A stretch of 64,000 nt of DNA from positions 1,238,550 through 1,302,549 of the forward strand of contig NZ_LT960614.1 of assembly GCF_900231165.1 (NCBI RefSeq), given 5' to 3'. Positions 17,790-29,091 of the stretch are shown here, in pieces. The stretch comes from Hartmannibacter diazotrophicus. GTDB taxonomy: Bacteria; Pseudomonadota; Alphaproteobacteria; Rhizobiales; Pleomorphomonadaceae. Below the pieces are notes generated by a model. It saw only the letters and a program-made list of their open reading frames with translations, was not told the origin of the DNA and did not search any database. The first letter of the stretch is position 1, and each line of letters opens with the position of its first letter. The position numbers and the translations under genes are program-made.

Positions 17790-18599
17790 TCAGGTTCGCC
17801 AGGGAATGGCGAGCGCGGCGCCATGCCGGAGCACTGCGTCCACGGCCTCGCGATAGGATCCGTCGGCGTTGTGAACGACAAGGCCCTGCAGGAGGGCAAG
17901 CGGCGCCCGGCTTTGCAGTTTGGCCCGCGCGAGGAGCCGGTGGGCCGGCGCGCCGTCGCGCGCATGCAGGGGCAACAGGTCTATGGACCCGAAGCTGCGT
18001 GAAAGGGCGGCAACGAGGTCCGCGACTTCGTCCGCCCGCCAGATGACGGTGACAGTGCCGTCCGGCCTCAGAACCGAGGCCGCCGCGCGGATCCAGCGGT
18101 CCAGCCCGCCATCCTCCAGCATATGGGCCGCCGCTCTTGTCCGGTCCGGCGAATGGCGGCTGCGGCTGGCCGGATGAAAGGGCGGGTTCATGATCACATG
18201 GTCGGCGAGCCCGGCCGTGAGCCCGGCCGCAACGCGCTCCCGTCCCGTCGCCCCGATGTCCGCAGCAATGATCCGCATCGACCGGCAAAGCGGCGCGTTG
18301 GCCGCGAGATTGTCGTGCAGGAGCACGAGGGCGGCCTCGTCGCGCTCGACGAAAACGAGGTCGACATCGCCAAGACGGGCAGCCGCGCAAAGCCCCGCAA
18401 CGCCAACCCCGGCGCCGAAGTCGGCGATGGTGCCGCGTGTCGTTCCGGGCAGGCTCGCCGCCAGCACCACGGCGTCGAAGCCCGACCGGTGGCCGCGCGC
18501 GGGCTGGCGCACCGTGACCTTGCCGCCGAGGAAGGCGTCGGTGGTGGTGGCCGGAACGTCGGCATCGGCGGCCTCATCTCGGATCGACGATGGCGACAT
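17790..18599 (-). CDS. TrmN6-like SAM-dependent N6-adenine methyltransferase
   Basis: 269 residues. The class I methyltransferase motif I is IADFGAGVGVAGL (58-70) and the catalytic NPPF is at 138-141, the signature of N6-adenine or N-methyl transfer. Overall similarity is to tRNA1(Val) A37 methyltransferase. RNA is therefore the likely substrate, but the specific tRNA is inferred. It starts three bases after the DUF2007 stop, so it is almost certainly cotranscribed with it, and the S49 peptidase gene follows 75 bases downstream. Confidence 0.9.
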   Translation of the reverse strand: MSPSSIRDEAADADVPATTTDAFLGGKVTVRQPARGHRSGFDAVVLAASLPGTTRGTIADFGAGVGVAGLCAAARLGDVDLVFVERDEAALVLLHDNLAANAPLCRSMRIIAADIGATGRERVAAGLTAGLADHVIMNPPFHPASRSRHSPDRTRAAAHMLEDGGLDRWIRAAASVLRPDGTVTVIWRADEVADLVAALSRSFGSIDLLPLHARDGAPAHRLLARAKLQSRAPLALLQGLVVHNADGSYREAVDAVLRHGAALAIPWRT

Positions 18600-18601
18600 G
18601 A

Positions 18602-18838
18602 TCAGGCGGATCGCTTTTCGGGGCGCAGTTCATCGCCAAGGCCCGCATCTTCCATGAGCCGCCGCGCCGCGTCGACGGCATCGGAATCGACCATCAGCCG
18701 GCGGGGCAGGGCGCCGATCGACCCGTCCATGATGCTGGCCGCCTCATCGGCGACGAAATGGCCGATGCCGGCCTCTTTCAGGAGAGAGGAGGCGAAGGAA
18801 ATCGTGACGGCATTGTTCGTACGGATGAGTTCTTCCAT
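18602..18838 (-). CDS. DUF2007 domain protein
   Basis: 78-residue protein of the DUF2007 (putative signal-transducing, PII-like fold) family: MEELIRTNNAVTISFASSLL, AGIGHFVADEAAS and a C-terminal RLMVDSDAVDAARRLMEDAG. It is the first gene of a minus-strand run with the TrmN6-like methyltransferase (2-base gap). In related bacteria, from memory, this gene sits head-to-head with polyprenyl diphosphate synthase. Here about 3 kb with the exosortase cassette intervenes. Function unknown. Confidence 0.88.
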   Translation of the reverse strand: MEELIRTNNAVTISFASSLLKEAGIGHFVADEAASIMDGSIGALPRRLMVDSDAVDAARRLMEDAGLGDELRPEKRSA

Positions 18839-19462
18839 TCAGCGCTCCTTGCACCCGCAACCGCCCGGATGACGTCTCGGCGGCCGAAACAGGCCTGTTT
18901 CGGTACCCCTCCTTGTTGGCAGGGCTTTCCCGCCGGGCACAGAGGCCGCAGGCGGCCGGCACGGTCACAGGCCGTCAATATCGCATGGGAACATGTAGCG
19001 GCGGAACCGCAAATCACAATGCCGGCATGGTCTTGAGGGAGTTCCCGGTGGGGTCTCCGCTCCGCGGATCGAGGCTCCCCTGTGGGAGTTCCGCCGCAGC
19101 GTGTCGTCCGCCCATGCGGGCAAAAAGGCGCCGGTCCCGTCCATTCATCAGGTGGTGACAGACATCGCCGGCGCCGCCCGGACAAGCCCATGAACGGGCC
19201 ATGGTCCTGGTTAACGGCTGGCGGGAGGAAAAGGCGCAGCACTCGCCGCGAGTGTAAAATTGAAGATTTCGCGGGTTGTACTTCAGAAAAACATGAAAGA
19301 TAGAAATTAAATCAAAGTTTATATATTCACCAAGAAAATTAACCATATCAATTCAGATTTTGAAATTAAGCATTACGTCAAATGAATGTTGAATCGGTTG
19401 GTAAAAATGAATAGTTTGTTCACCGTGGCGCAATAAGAATGCATATAATTAATGAGTCTATC
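18839..19462. other. Long intergenic region with a 20-bp palindrome and an AT-rich end
   Basis: About 620 bases without a supported gene. A perfect 20-base palindrome, CCGAAACAGGCCTGTTTCGG, lies at 18884-18903, 46 bases upstream of DUF2007. From about 19250 to 19460 the composition falls sharply to AT-rich, in contrast with GC-rich sequence on both sides; this may be the promoter of the exosortase cassette or a trace of insertion. Short frames here have no recognisable family. Confidence 0.65.
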
Positions 19463-19867
19463 ATGCTTAGAAATCGCTTTCTGATTCTCGTTTTGGCCGC
19501 GCCGACTCTTGCCTCCTGCGCGGCCCTCGACCCGACCCTGAGAGGGGCCGGCTTCGTTCCCCTGGGCAGTGGCAGCCCCCTTTTCGGCGATACCCCGAAC
19601 TATCTGCCGTACAGTCCGCTCGCGAAGGGGCGGCCGTTCGAGACCGGCTTCAAATTGCCGGGCGGCGATCTTCGCCCGCTGGCCTATTCGCAGGGTCAGG
19701 CCAGGCACACGGTCTACCCCGACCCCTACAGACGGCCGGGTGGAACCTATAAGCCGCCGGGTCCGACCCGCGCTCCGGAAGTCGGTGCCGAAGGCGCTGC
19801 TGCGGCGTTCGCCGTCGTGATCGGCAGCATTCTGGTGATGACGGGCCGCCGCCGTCGCAAGGCGTGA
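19463..19867 (+). CDS. VPEID-CTERM-like exosortase substrate with lipoprotein signal
   Basis: 134-residue secreted protein. The N-terminus is a lipoprotein-type signal: RNR, a hydrophobic core, then the lipobox LASC with Cys19. The middle (about 20-100) is rich in Pro, Gly and Tyr with no recognised domain. The C-terminus is a tripartite sorting tail: APEVGAEG, a hydrophobic helix (AAAAFAVVIGSILVM) and TGRRRRKA. This is the layout of PEP-CTERM-like signals, and Pro-Glu at the expected place plus the neighbouring XrtE-type gene point to the VPEID-CTERM variant. An upstream ATG at 19439 is possible. The two genes are 41 bases apart on one strand. Biological role unknown. Confidence 0.82.
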   Translation: MLRNRFLILVLAAPTLASCAALDPTLRGAGFVPLGSGSPLFGDTPNYLPYSPLAKGRPFETGFKLPGGDLRPLAYSQGQARHTVYPDPYRRPGGTYKPPGPTRAPEVGAEGAAAAFAVVIGSILVMTGRRRRKA

Positions 19868-19908
19868 TCGCCCTGCGATCGAGTGCGTTGGTCTTCCATC
19901 GAGACTGA

Positions 19909-21597
19909 GTGACCGGCATGAGTGTCCGCAATTGGCCGAAATCGACGCTGTGGCGCATGGGCTCCCTGCCGTCGATCCTCTACCTTGAATATCTCACGCT
20001 GTTTGTCGTGCTGAGGATGCTCTACCAGCGTGACGACCTCGACAAACTGCCGGGCTTCTGGGTCGAGCTGCTGAATCTGGGAAGGGATTTTCCCAACAAC
20101 TTTGCGGGCGTCTATTTTGTCGGCGGCGTGATCTGCGCGATGTTTGTCGGCCTCATTTTCTGGGGAGACAGGCTTTGGCGGCAGTTCGCCGCAAGCGGCA
20201 TCGGTCTCAAGACCGTCGATGCGCTCTGGCTCGGCATTCATGCCGCTGCCCTTCTCGTGTCCGTCGCCATCGTCAATGCGGTTCTCGCAACGACGGGGAT
20301 CTCTCCGTCCGCTGCCGCCCTTCTCCTGACGGCCTGTCTTGCCTCGGCCGCCGTGTCGGTATTCGCGCTGGCGAGGGCTTTCCTCGGTCCGGCGTTGTTG
20401 GGTTTTCTTGGCGCCATTTCGCCGATCGTGGCCGGTTCCCTGGCCATCGGCATTTCAATGTCCTTTCTCGCCAGCGTGGTTCAGTCGTTCTGGGAATGGC
20501 TGACGGGGCCGACCCTGCACCTGACGGCTGCGATCCTGCAGTTCTTTGCGGTTGGCATCGACGTCGTGCCCGAAGAGCGGATGATCGTCCTCCGCGAATT
20601 CGCCGTCATCATTGATTCCGGCTGCTCCGGCATCACCGGCATGGCGCTGGTCGGGATTTTCCTCGGCGGCTATCTGTTTCGCTTCCGCGGCGAATACCGC
20701 TTTCCCCGGGCGCTTCTCATCGTTCCGGCGGGAACAGTGATTTCCTTTCTTGCCAATGGCCTTCGCCTCGCTGCGCTCGTTCTCGTCGGCGCCTATGTCG
20801 ATCCTGGCATCGCCAAGGACGGCTTTCATTCGATGGCGGGCTGGCTGTTCTTCTGCACCGTGACCATCGGCCTTATCGCACTCAGCCGGCAACTCGCCTG
20901 GTTCGGCACTGAAGACCGCCGGATGGTCCGCGAGGGCGACAATCCGGCGGCGGCCTATCTCGTGCCGTTCATCGCCTGGCTCACGATCGGGCTCGTCACC
21001 GGTGCGATGACGGTCGGCCTCGATCGTTTCTATGCCATTCGCGTGGTGGCGGTTCTCGGTCTGCTCTGGGCCTTCCGGGGTGAGTATTGGCAAAGCGTGC
21101 TGCCGCGCCTTTCGAGTGGCGCGCGTTCGGGGGCATGGGTCTCCGCCGCGCCCTGGGCGATCGGCCTTGCGGTTTTTGCTCTCTGGCTGGTCCTGGTGGA
21201 CGAGGACAACTCCCGCGCTGCCTCGATGTCGTCGGAAATCCAGCAGTGGTCGTCCCTGGCGGCAGTCGTCTGGATCGCCTTCCGCATCCTTGGAACGTCG
21301 ATCGTCGTTCCCGTGATCGAGGAACTCGCCTTTCGAGGCTTCCTGCAGCGCCGGGTCTTCGGGGCAGACTTCACGTCGGTCGGTTTCGGATGGTTCTCCG
21401 TCCCCTCGATCCTTCTGAGTTCCATCGCCTTCGGCCTGATGCATTCGAACATCGTGGCGGGCATCCTCGCCGGTTGCGCATTCAGCCTTGCCTGCTATGT
21501 GCGCGGCCGACTGACCGACGCCATGATCGCCCACGGCGTCGCCAACGCGCTGCTTTGCGTCTGGGTGCTCGCCTTCGGCCGTTGGGATCTGTGGTGA
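19909..21597 (+). CDS. xrtE: Exosortase E fused to CPBP/CAAX intramembrane protease (XrtE)
   Basis: 562-residue, strongly hydrophobic inner-membrane protein with two catalytic halves. The N-terminal half carries exosortase residues: Cys239 in DSGCSGI, Arg286 in NGLRLAALVLVG and His307 in GFHSMAGW. The C-terminal half is a CPBP (Abi/CAAX-type) protease: Glu471-Glu472 and Arg476 in PVIEELAFRGFLQRR, His512 in FGLMHS, and His542/Asn546 in HGVANA. This fusion is the known exosortase E / VPEID-CTERM architecture. It is expected to recognise and cleave the C-terminal tail of the protein encoded just upstream. Numbering is from the GTG at 19909; an ATG three codons later is an alternative. Confidence 0.93.
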   Translation: MTGMSVRNWPKSTLWRMGSLPSILYLEYLTLFVVLRMLYQRDDLDKLPGFWVELLNLGRDFPNNFAGVYFVGGVICAMFVGLIFWGDRLWRQFAASGIGLKTVDALWLGIHAAALLVSVAIVNAVLATTGISPSAAALLLTACLASAAVSVFALARAFLGPALLGFLGAISPIVAGSLAIGISMSFLASVVQSFWEWLTGPTLHLTAAILQFFAVGIDVVPEERMIVLREFAVIIDSGCSGITGMALVGIFLGGYLFRFRGEYRFPRALLIVPAGTVISFLANGLRLAALVLVGAYVDPGIAKDGFHSMAGWLFFCTVTIGLIALSRQLAWFGTEDRRMVREGDNPAAAYLVPFIAWLTIGLVTGAMTVGLDRFYAIRVVAVLGLLWAFRGEYWQSVLPRLSSGARSGAWVSAAPWAIGLAVFALWLVLVDEDNSRAASMSSEIQQWSSLAAVVWIAFRILGTSIVVPVIEELAFRGFLQRRVFGADFTSVGFGWFSVPSILLSSIAFGLMHSNIVAGILAGCAFSLACYVRGRLTDAMIAHGVANALLCVWVLAFGRWDLW

Positions 21598-21925
21598 ACT
21601 GAACCGCTCACGGCGCGATCAAGGACAAATTACCCCAGCGGTCGCCTATGGAGGCCCCAGCCGGGCCCTTGTCCGCGCGTGGCCGCGTTTTTCGGGCGCT
21701 CTGCGGCATTTGAGGCTTTGTCGTCGGCCGGACGGTATTCGGTCATCATGCCGCGGACGGCTGCTTTTTGCCGGGGAGTTCCAACGCGCCGCGGCCCGCG
21801 ATCTGCGACGCGTCTTGCCGCGCCGTTGACGGAACCCTATTGTTAGCGCATGAGGCGGCAGCGAAAGGCCAGCCGAATCGTCCGAGGGGCAGGGCGGTGC
21901 GGGTTCATGACGAAAATTGGAGACC
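21598..21925. other. Intergenic, promoter region of polyprenyl synthase
   Basis: About 328 bases between the exosortase gene and polyprenyl synthase. A TTGACG near 21831 followed by a TATTGT could be promoter elements, but the spacing is poor. No hairpin terminator was recognised after the exosortase gene. Confidence 0.45.
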
Positions 21926-22945
21926 ATGAGAGTGGGCGTTGTCGCTTCCCTCGAAAAGGAAAAGCCGGATACGGGAATTTCATTGCTGACCTCGCTCGTC
22001 CAGTCGGACATGGAGCGGGTCAACCGGCTGATTCTCGACATGGCGGCCGCCAACGCGGAGATGATCCCCGATGTTGCCCGCCATCTGATTGATTCGGGAG
22101 GCAAGCGGCTGCGCCCGATGCTGACCCTCGCCAGCGCCGCCATGTTCGGCTATCGCGGCGACGGACACGTCAAGCTCGCCGCCTCCGTCGAATTCATGCA
22201 TACGGCGACGTTGCTGCATGACGACGTCGTTGACGAAAGCGAAATGCGGCGCGGCAAGGCGGCGGCACGGATGGTTTGGGGCAACCAGGCCAGCGTCCTC
22301 GTCGGTGACTATCTGCTGGGGCAGGCGTTCCGCAAGATGGTCGAGGTCGGGTCTCTGGAAGCGTTGGCCGTCTTGTCCAACGCTGCCTCGGTGATTGCCG
22401 AGGGCGAGGTCATGCAGCTTGTCGCGGCCAAGAATCTCTCCACCAGCGAAGACGAGTATATCCGCGTGATCGAGGCCAAGACTGCGGCTCTTTTCGCCGC
22501 TGCTTGCGAGGTCGGCCCGATCGTTGCCGGAGCCGACGACAAGACACGCAAGGCGATGGCCGACTACGGCCTTTATCTGGGCCTTGCCTTCCAGCTTGTC
22601 GATGACGCGCTGGACTATGGTGGCTCGTCCGCCTCGCTCGGCAAGCGCACGGGCGATGATTTCCGCGAAGGCAAGATCACCCTGCCGGTCGTGATCGCGC
22701 ACCGGGGCGGTGATGCCCAGCAGCGCGCCTTCTGGGCCCGCACCATCGAGCAGGGAACGATCGTCGAGGGCGATCTGGAGACCGCGACCGAACTGATGCA
22801 TCGCCACGGCGCCATTCCGGCCACGATCGAGCGGGCACGCCATTATGGCGACAAGGCGCTTATGGCTCTGGAAGACATGCCGCACGGCGACCATCGGCGC
22901 TCTCTGCTGGATGTCGTCGAGTTCTGCATCAGCCGCGTTCACTGA
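21926..22945 (+). CDS. Polyprenyl diphosphate synthase (octa/decaprenyl type)
   Basis: Builds the long isoprenoid side chain of ubiquinone by repeated addition of isopentenyl diphosphate. 339 residues. The two Asp-rich motifs are DDVVD at 99-103 and DDALD at 226-230, binding Mg-diphosphate. GGKRLRPMLTL upstream is the other family signature. The ATG at 21926 follows GGAGA; the frame extends to a TTG nine bases upstream, which is less likely. Product length (C40 versus C50) is not decided by the visible sequence. ispE and dxs in the same window feed this pathway. Confidence 0.95.
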   Translation: MRVGVVASLEKEKPDTGISLLTSLVQSDMERVNRLILDMAAANAEMIPDVARHLIDSGGKRLRPMLTLASAAMFGYRGDGHVKLAASVEFMHTATLLHDDVVDESEMRRGKAAARMVWGNQASVLVGDYLLGQAFRKMVEVGSLEALAVLSNAASVIAEGEVMQLVAAKNLSTSEDEYIRVIEAKTAALFAAACEVGPIVAGADDKTRKAMADYGLYLGLAFQLVDDALDYGGSSASLGKRTGDDFREGKITLPVVIAHRGGDAQQRAFWARTIEQGTIVEGDLETATELMHRHGAIPATIERARHYGDKALMALEDMPHGDHRRSLLDVVEFCISRVH

Positions 22946-23010
22946 CGGCGGAGCCGGACAACCTTTCCACTGATGTTGCGGAGGCTTCGTCCCCTGCCCG
23001 GGCGGGCGGT

Positions 23011-23916
23011 TCAGGTCAAGGCTGCCGCCGCAACCCACCAGTGCGGGAAAAGCCGTCGCAAGTCGCCGGCTGCCGCTTCGGCCCTCCCGGCCGTCTCGAA
23101 CAGCCCGAAGCAGGTCGCGCCCGAGCCGGACATGCGCGCAAGGGCGCAGTCCGGAAAGCCGCGCAGGGCGCCGAGAACCTCTGCGATCGCCGGAGCAAGG
23201 GCGATGGCCGGCCCTTCCAGATCGTTTCTCATCAGGCAAAGCATGTCGATCATCTGCGCGTAGCTGTCCCAGCCGTCCGAAGCTTCGATCGGAGGATTGG
23301 ACTTTTCCGAAAGGCGCCGGAAGATCGCCGGCGTCGCGACCGGAACCACCGGATTGACCAGCAGGATGCCGGCGTCCGGCAGGTGTGCGAGCGGGACGAG
23401 ATCGTCGCCGATGCCGCGTGCCCGGAGCGGGCGCATGGCAAGGCACATCGGAACGTCCGCACCGAGCTTCAGCGCCTTGGCCCGCAATCCGTCATCCGGT
23501 TCGATCCCGAGATGATCGCAGACGAGCCGGATGGCCGCGGCCGCATCGGCCGAGCCGCCGCCGATGCCCGAGGCGACCGGCAGCGATTTTTCCAGCCTGA
23601 GATGAAGACCGGCCCCTTCGGGATCGAGGCCCGCATGTTCGAGTGTGAGGGCCGCGGCCCGCAGGACCAGATTGTCCTTCGGGTCGAGATCGGCAAGCTG
23701 ACTGGCGAACGGTCCTGCGACGGACATGGCCAGCCCGGCGCCCTCCATGAGCGAGAGGCGGTCGCCGATCGCCGGAAAGGCGACGATCGAATCGAGCAGG
23801 TGATAGCCGTCGGCACGCTGCCCGACCACATGTAGCGCCAGATTGACTTTCGCCCGCGCGAATTCCGAGCGCGGCGCCGGAGCTCCCGGCGCCGGCCCGG
23901 CCTTGAGAGAGGTCAC
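23011..23916 (-). CDS. ispE: 4-diphosphocytidyl-2-C-methyl-D-erythritol kinase
   Basis: GHMP-fold kinase of the non-mevalonate isoprenoid pathway, phosphorylating CDP-ME. 301 residues from a GTG at 23916. Lys23 in ARAKVNLALHV and Asp124 in the ATP loop PVASGIGGGSADA (113-125) match the catalytic Lys and Asp of E. coli IspE. MSGSGATCFGLF is the third GHMP motif. The GTG is preferred because it has GGAGA upstream and begins 19 bases after the TPR gene stop; the frame continues upstream inside that gene, which cannot be coding. Cotranscribed with the TPR gene. Confidence 0.94.
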   Translation of the reverse strand: MTSLKAGPAPGAPAPRSEFARAKVNLALHVVGQRADGYHLLDSIVAFPAIGDRLSLMEGAGLAMSVAGPFASQLADLDPKDNLVLRAAALTLEHAGLDPEGAGLHLRLEKSLPVASGIGGGSADAAAAIRLVCDHLGIEPDDGLRAKALKLGADVPMCLAMRPLRARGIGDDLVPLAHLPDAGILLVNPVVPVATPAIFRRLSEKSNPPIEASDGWDSYAQMIDMLCLMRNDLEGPAIALAPAIAEVLGALRGFPDCALARMSGSGATCFGLFETAGRAEAAAGDLRRLFPHWWVAAAALT

Positions 23917-23935
23917 GGGAAGGCTGTCTCCAGGC

Positions 23936-25729
23936 TCAGCCGCCGGACGGCTTGTCGCCGTCCGCTGCCTGCTTGGAGGTGGCGTCAGGCAACCCGTTGA
24001 CGAGCTTTTCCAGGATCTTCGGCAGATCGGCCGTTTCAGGGTTGCTGTCGCGCGCATGGGCCCACTGGAAACGGGCCTCGATCCGGCGCCCGACGCGCCA
24101 GTAGGCATCGCCAAGGTGGTCGTTGATCGTCGGATCGCCGGGTCTGAGATTGACGGCCTGTTCCAGCTGCGTCACGGCATCCTGATAGCGCCCGAGCTTG
24201 TAGTAGACCCAGCCAAGGCTGTCGACGATATAGCCGTCCGTCGGCTCCGCATCGACGGCCTTCTTGATCATGTCGAGTGCCTGGTCGTAGTTCTCGCCGC
24301 GGTCGACCCACGAATAGCCGAGGTAGTTCAGCACGAGGGGCTGGTCCGGGCTGAGTTCGAGCGCCTTCTTGAAGTCGGCCTCGGCCTCCGGCCAGCGGTC
24401 GGTCCGCTCCAGCGTGATGCCACGGTAGTAGTAGATGGACCAGTCCTTGGCCGCAGGGCTCGCCATATGATCGATGGCCTGCGTGTAGACCTCGGACGAT
24501 TCCTTGAACATCTTGCGGACCCGCAGGATGTTGCCGAGGGCGATGGCCGCCTCCAGGTCTTCGGGGTTCTTTTTCAGGACCGTTTCCAGATGGGCGCGGG
24601 CCTCGTCCACCTTGTCGAGAGAATTGTAGTCGAACCCGATCTGGATCTCGGCGGCCCGCTTGAAGGACGACGTGTCGTCGATTTCCGACAGGACCTCGAT
24701 CGCACGCTCGTAGTTCTGCGCCCGCTCGAAGATTTCCGCCAGCGTGAGACGGGCGACCTCGGTCTTCGGGTCGAGATAGAGGGCGAGCTGCAGGAAGCCG
24801 GCGACCAGATCCGTGCCGTCGTCGTCGCGGGCGATGGCGTTGCCGAGCCCGGCGAGAATTTCCGCCGCTCCGACATTCGGGTCGGTCACGAAGGGCTTCA
24901 TGCTCTGCTTGCCGGCAATGTCGGCCCTGAGGCGCGAGAGCACCACGTGATCGGGAATGCGCGTCAGCAGCCCGTCGACAAGCTGCCTCGCCTCATCGAT
25001 CTGGCCGTCTCGCACCAGTGCCCGCACATAGGCCTCGGTGATGCGGATCGAACCCTGGTCATAGCCGTAGGCGACGCGCAGGCGCTTGACCGCCTCGTCG
25101 GGCTTGCCGGCGGCATCGGCGATGAGCCCCGCATGATAGCTGCGGAACAGATCGTACCACGGCGGCCCCTTCAGCTTGTCCAGCCGGGCGAGGGCGGCGG
25201 CGGCCTTGCCCGACCCCAGCTCGGCCCACGCCGAGATCACCTCGGCAACGAGGTCGGACAGCGGGTCGGCCTTGGACTGCGAGGTGAGCTCAACCGCTTT
25301 GGACCATTTGCCGTGTTTGAGAGCGTCGATGCCGAAGGCGAGATACGTCATTCGGTTGTCCGGATTGGCCTTCATCAGCTGCTTGCCGATCGACAGCGCA
25401 TCCTTGATCTCGCCGTCCGCGAGCGTCAGCGCGAAGGCCCGCTCCAGAAGATACGGATCGTGGGGTGCCGTCTGCAGCGCACGGGTGAAATAGGTCGCCG
25501 ATGCGTCGAGATCCTTGATCCGGTCGGCATGAAAGGCCGCAAGGAAATTGCCGCTGGTGCTGTTGGCGCTCGGAAGATTGAGAGCCTCCGCCGGACGTTC
25601 GGCGAGGGCCGGAACGGCTCCTGCCAGGAACACGCCGGACATGAGCACGAGGGTCCTGGCCATGCGCTCCGCCGGGCGCCGGCCCCAAACAGCCGTCGCA
25701 TCCGTACCGCGCCAAACTTTCTGCATCAT
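23936..25729 (-). CDS. Exported tetratricopeptide-repeat protein
   Basis: 597 residues: a signal peptide (hydrophobic 26-38, cleavage near ALA-ER at about 43) then TPR-like helix pairs throughout. The best repeats are at about 360-560 (YERAIEVLSEI, DEARAHLETVLKKNPED, PEAEADFKKALELSPDQP, QDAVTQLEQAVNLRPGD). The long NYLGYSWVDRG and DSLGWVYYKLG helices are typical of a family often annotated near ispE in Hyphomicrobiales. It probably scaffolds protein complexes in the periplasm or at the membrane; the partner is unknown. It forms an operon with ispE. Confidence 0.9.
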   Translation of the reverse strand: MMQKVWRGTDATAVWGRRPAERMARTLVLMSGVFLAGAVPALAERPAEALNLPSANSTSGNFLAAFHADRIKDLDASATYFTRALQTAPHDPYLLERAFALTLADGEIKDALSIGKQLMKANPDNRMTYLAFGIDALKHGKWSKAVELTSQSKADPLSDLVAEVISAWAELGSGKAAAALARLDKLKGPPWYDLFRSYHAGLIADAAGKPDEAVKRLRVAYGYDQGSIRITEAYVRALVRDGQIDEARQLVDGLLTRIPDHVVLSRLRADIAGKQSMKPFVTDPNVGAAEILAGLGNAIARDDDGTDLVAGFLQLALYLDPKTEVARLTLAEIFERAQNYERAIEVLSEIDDTSSFKRAAEIQIGFDYNSLDKVDEARAHLETVLKKNPEDLEAAIALGNILRVRKMFKESSEVYTQAIDHMASPAAKDWSIYYYRGITLERTDRWPEAEADFKKALELSPDQPLVLNYLGYSWVDRGENYDQALDMIKKAVDAEPTDGYIVDSLGWVYYKLGRYQDAVTQLEQAVNLRPGDPTINDHLGDAYWRVGRRIEARFQWAHARDSNPETADLPKILEKLVNGLPDATSKQAADGDKPSGG

Positions 25730-26312
25730 CGGCCCTCCGTCGGCCTGTCACGTCATCCGGGCGCCTGATCGCCGTCGCCCGAAGCGGGGAAGCCTTGGGA
25801 TCAACCGGTCTAGGGGCCGCTGCCACTGTCCGAATCAAGACGAATAAGGCTCTTGACCCAGCATCGCAAATTCCATCAGCGAGGATGGACGGAATTGTGA
25901 CCTGCCGCAAGTCTGACCGGATGACGCCGCAAAGGCCTTCAAGCGGTGCAAGGCGGCCGGCGTGCTGCCGCCACGCCTTCCTTGTAAAATAGAAAAATCA
26001 AACGCTTAAAACCTCATGTCGCGGCAAAATCCCTTGCGCCGCATCATTTCTGGATGCATCTACGGTGCAGTGCGGAAAAAGATACGTTAGGCTCCCGCGG
26101 TTTCGGGAGGGGGCGCATCGCTTTGCCGAATGCCGTAAATTGCGGCAGAAGGCGGCGTCGCGGGACGGAATAAGGGGCGCTCGGATCTCTCAATGACGGC
26201 AGGATACAACCTGCCTGGGAGCGGAATGCCGGGACGGGGAACGGAATTCCAGGGCCGGGAACGCGAACCGGACAGGTGAGATCCGCGTCCATCGCCTGTT
26301 CTGGAGGGACGA
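25730..26312. other. Divergent intergenic region between TPR gene and ppdK
   Basis: About 580 bases with no supported gene. It has a CTCCCG / CGGGAG stem at 26092-26109 with a CGGTTT loop and an AT-rich patch near 25985-26015 that could host promoters. No RNA gene recognised. Confidence 0.55.
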
Positions 26313-28982
<2,670 letters not shown>

Positions 28983-29091
28983 ACGGAGCGGGCTGCGTCA
29001 AATCGCTGGGGTGACGCATTCGCGATGCGGCGTTTAGTGAAGCCTGTTTCGCTTTCGTGTCCCGCGTTGCTGGATGATCGGCCATCAAAGA

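Noticed and set aside
23843-25768. Long plus-strand frame opposite the TPR and ispE genes
   Set aside because: Antisense to clear TPR repeats; composition typical of a shadow frame.
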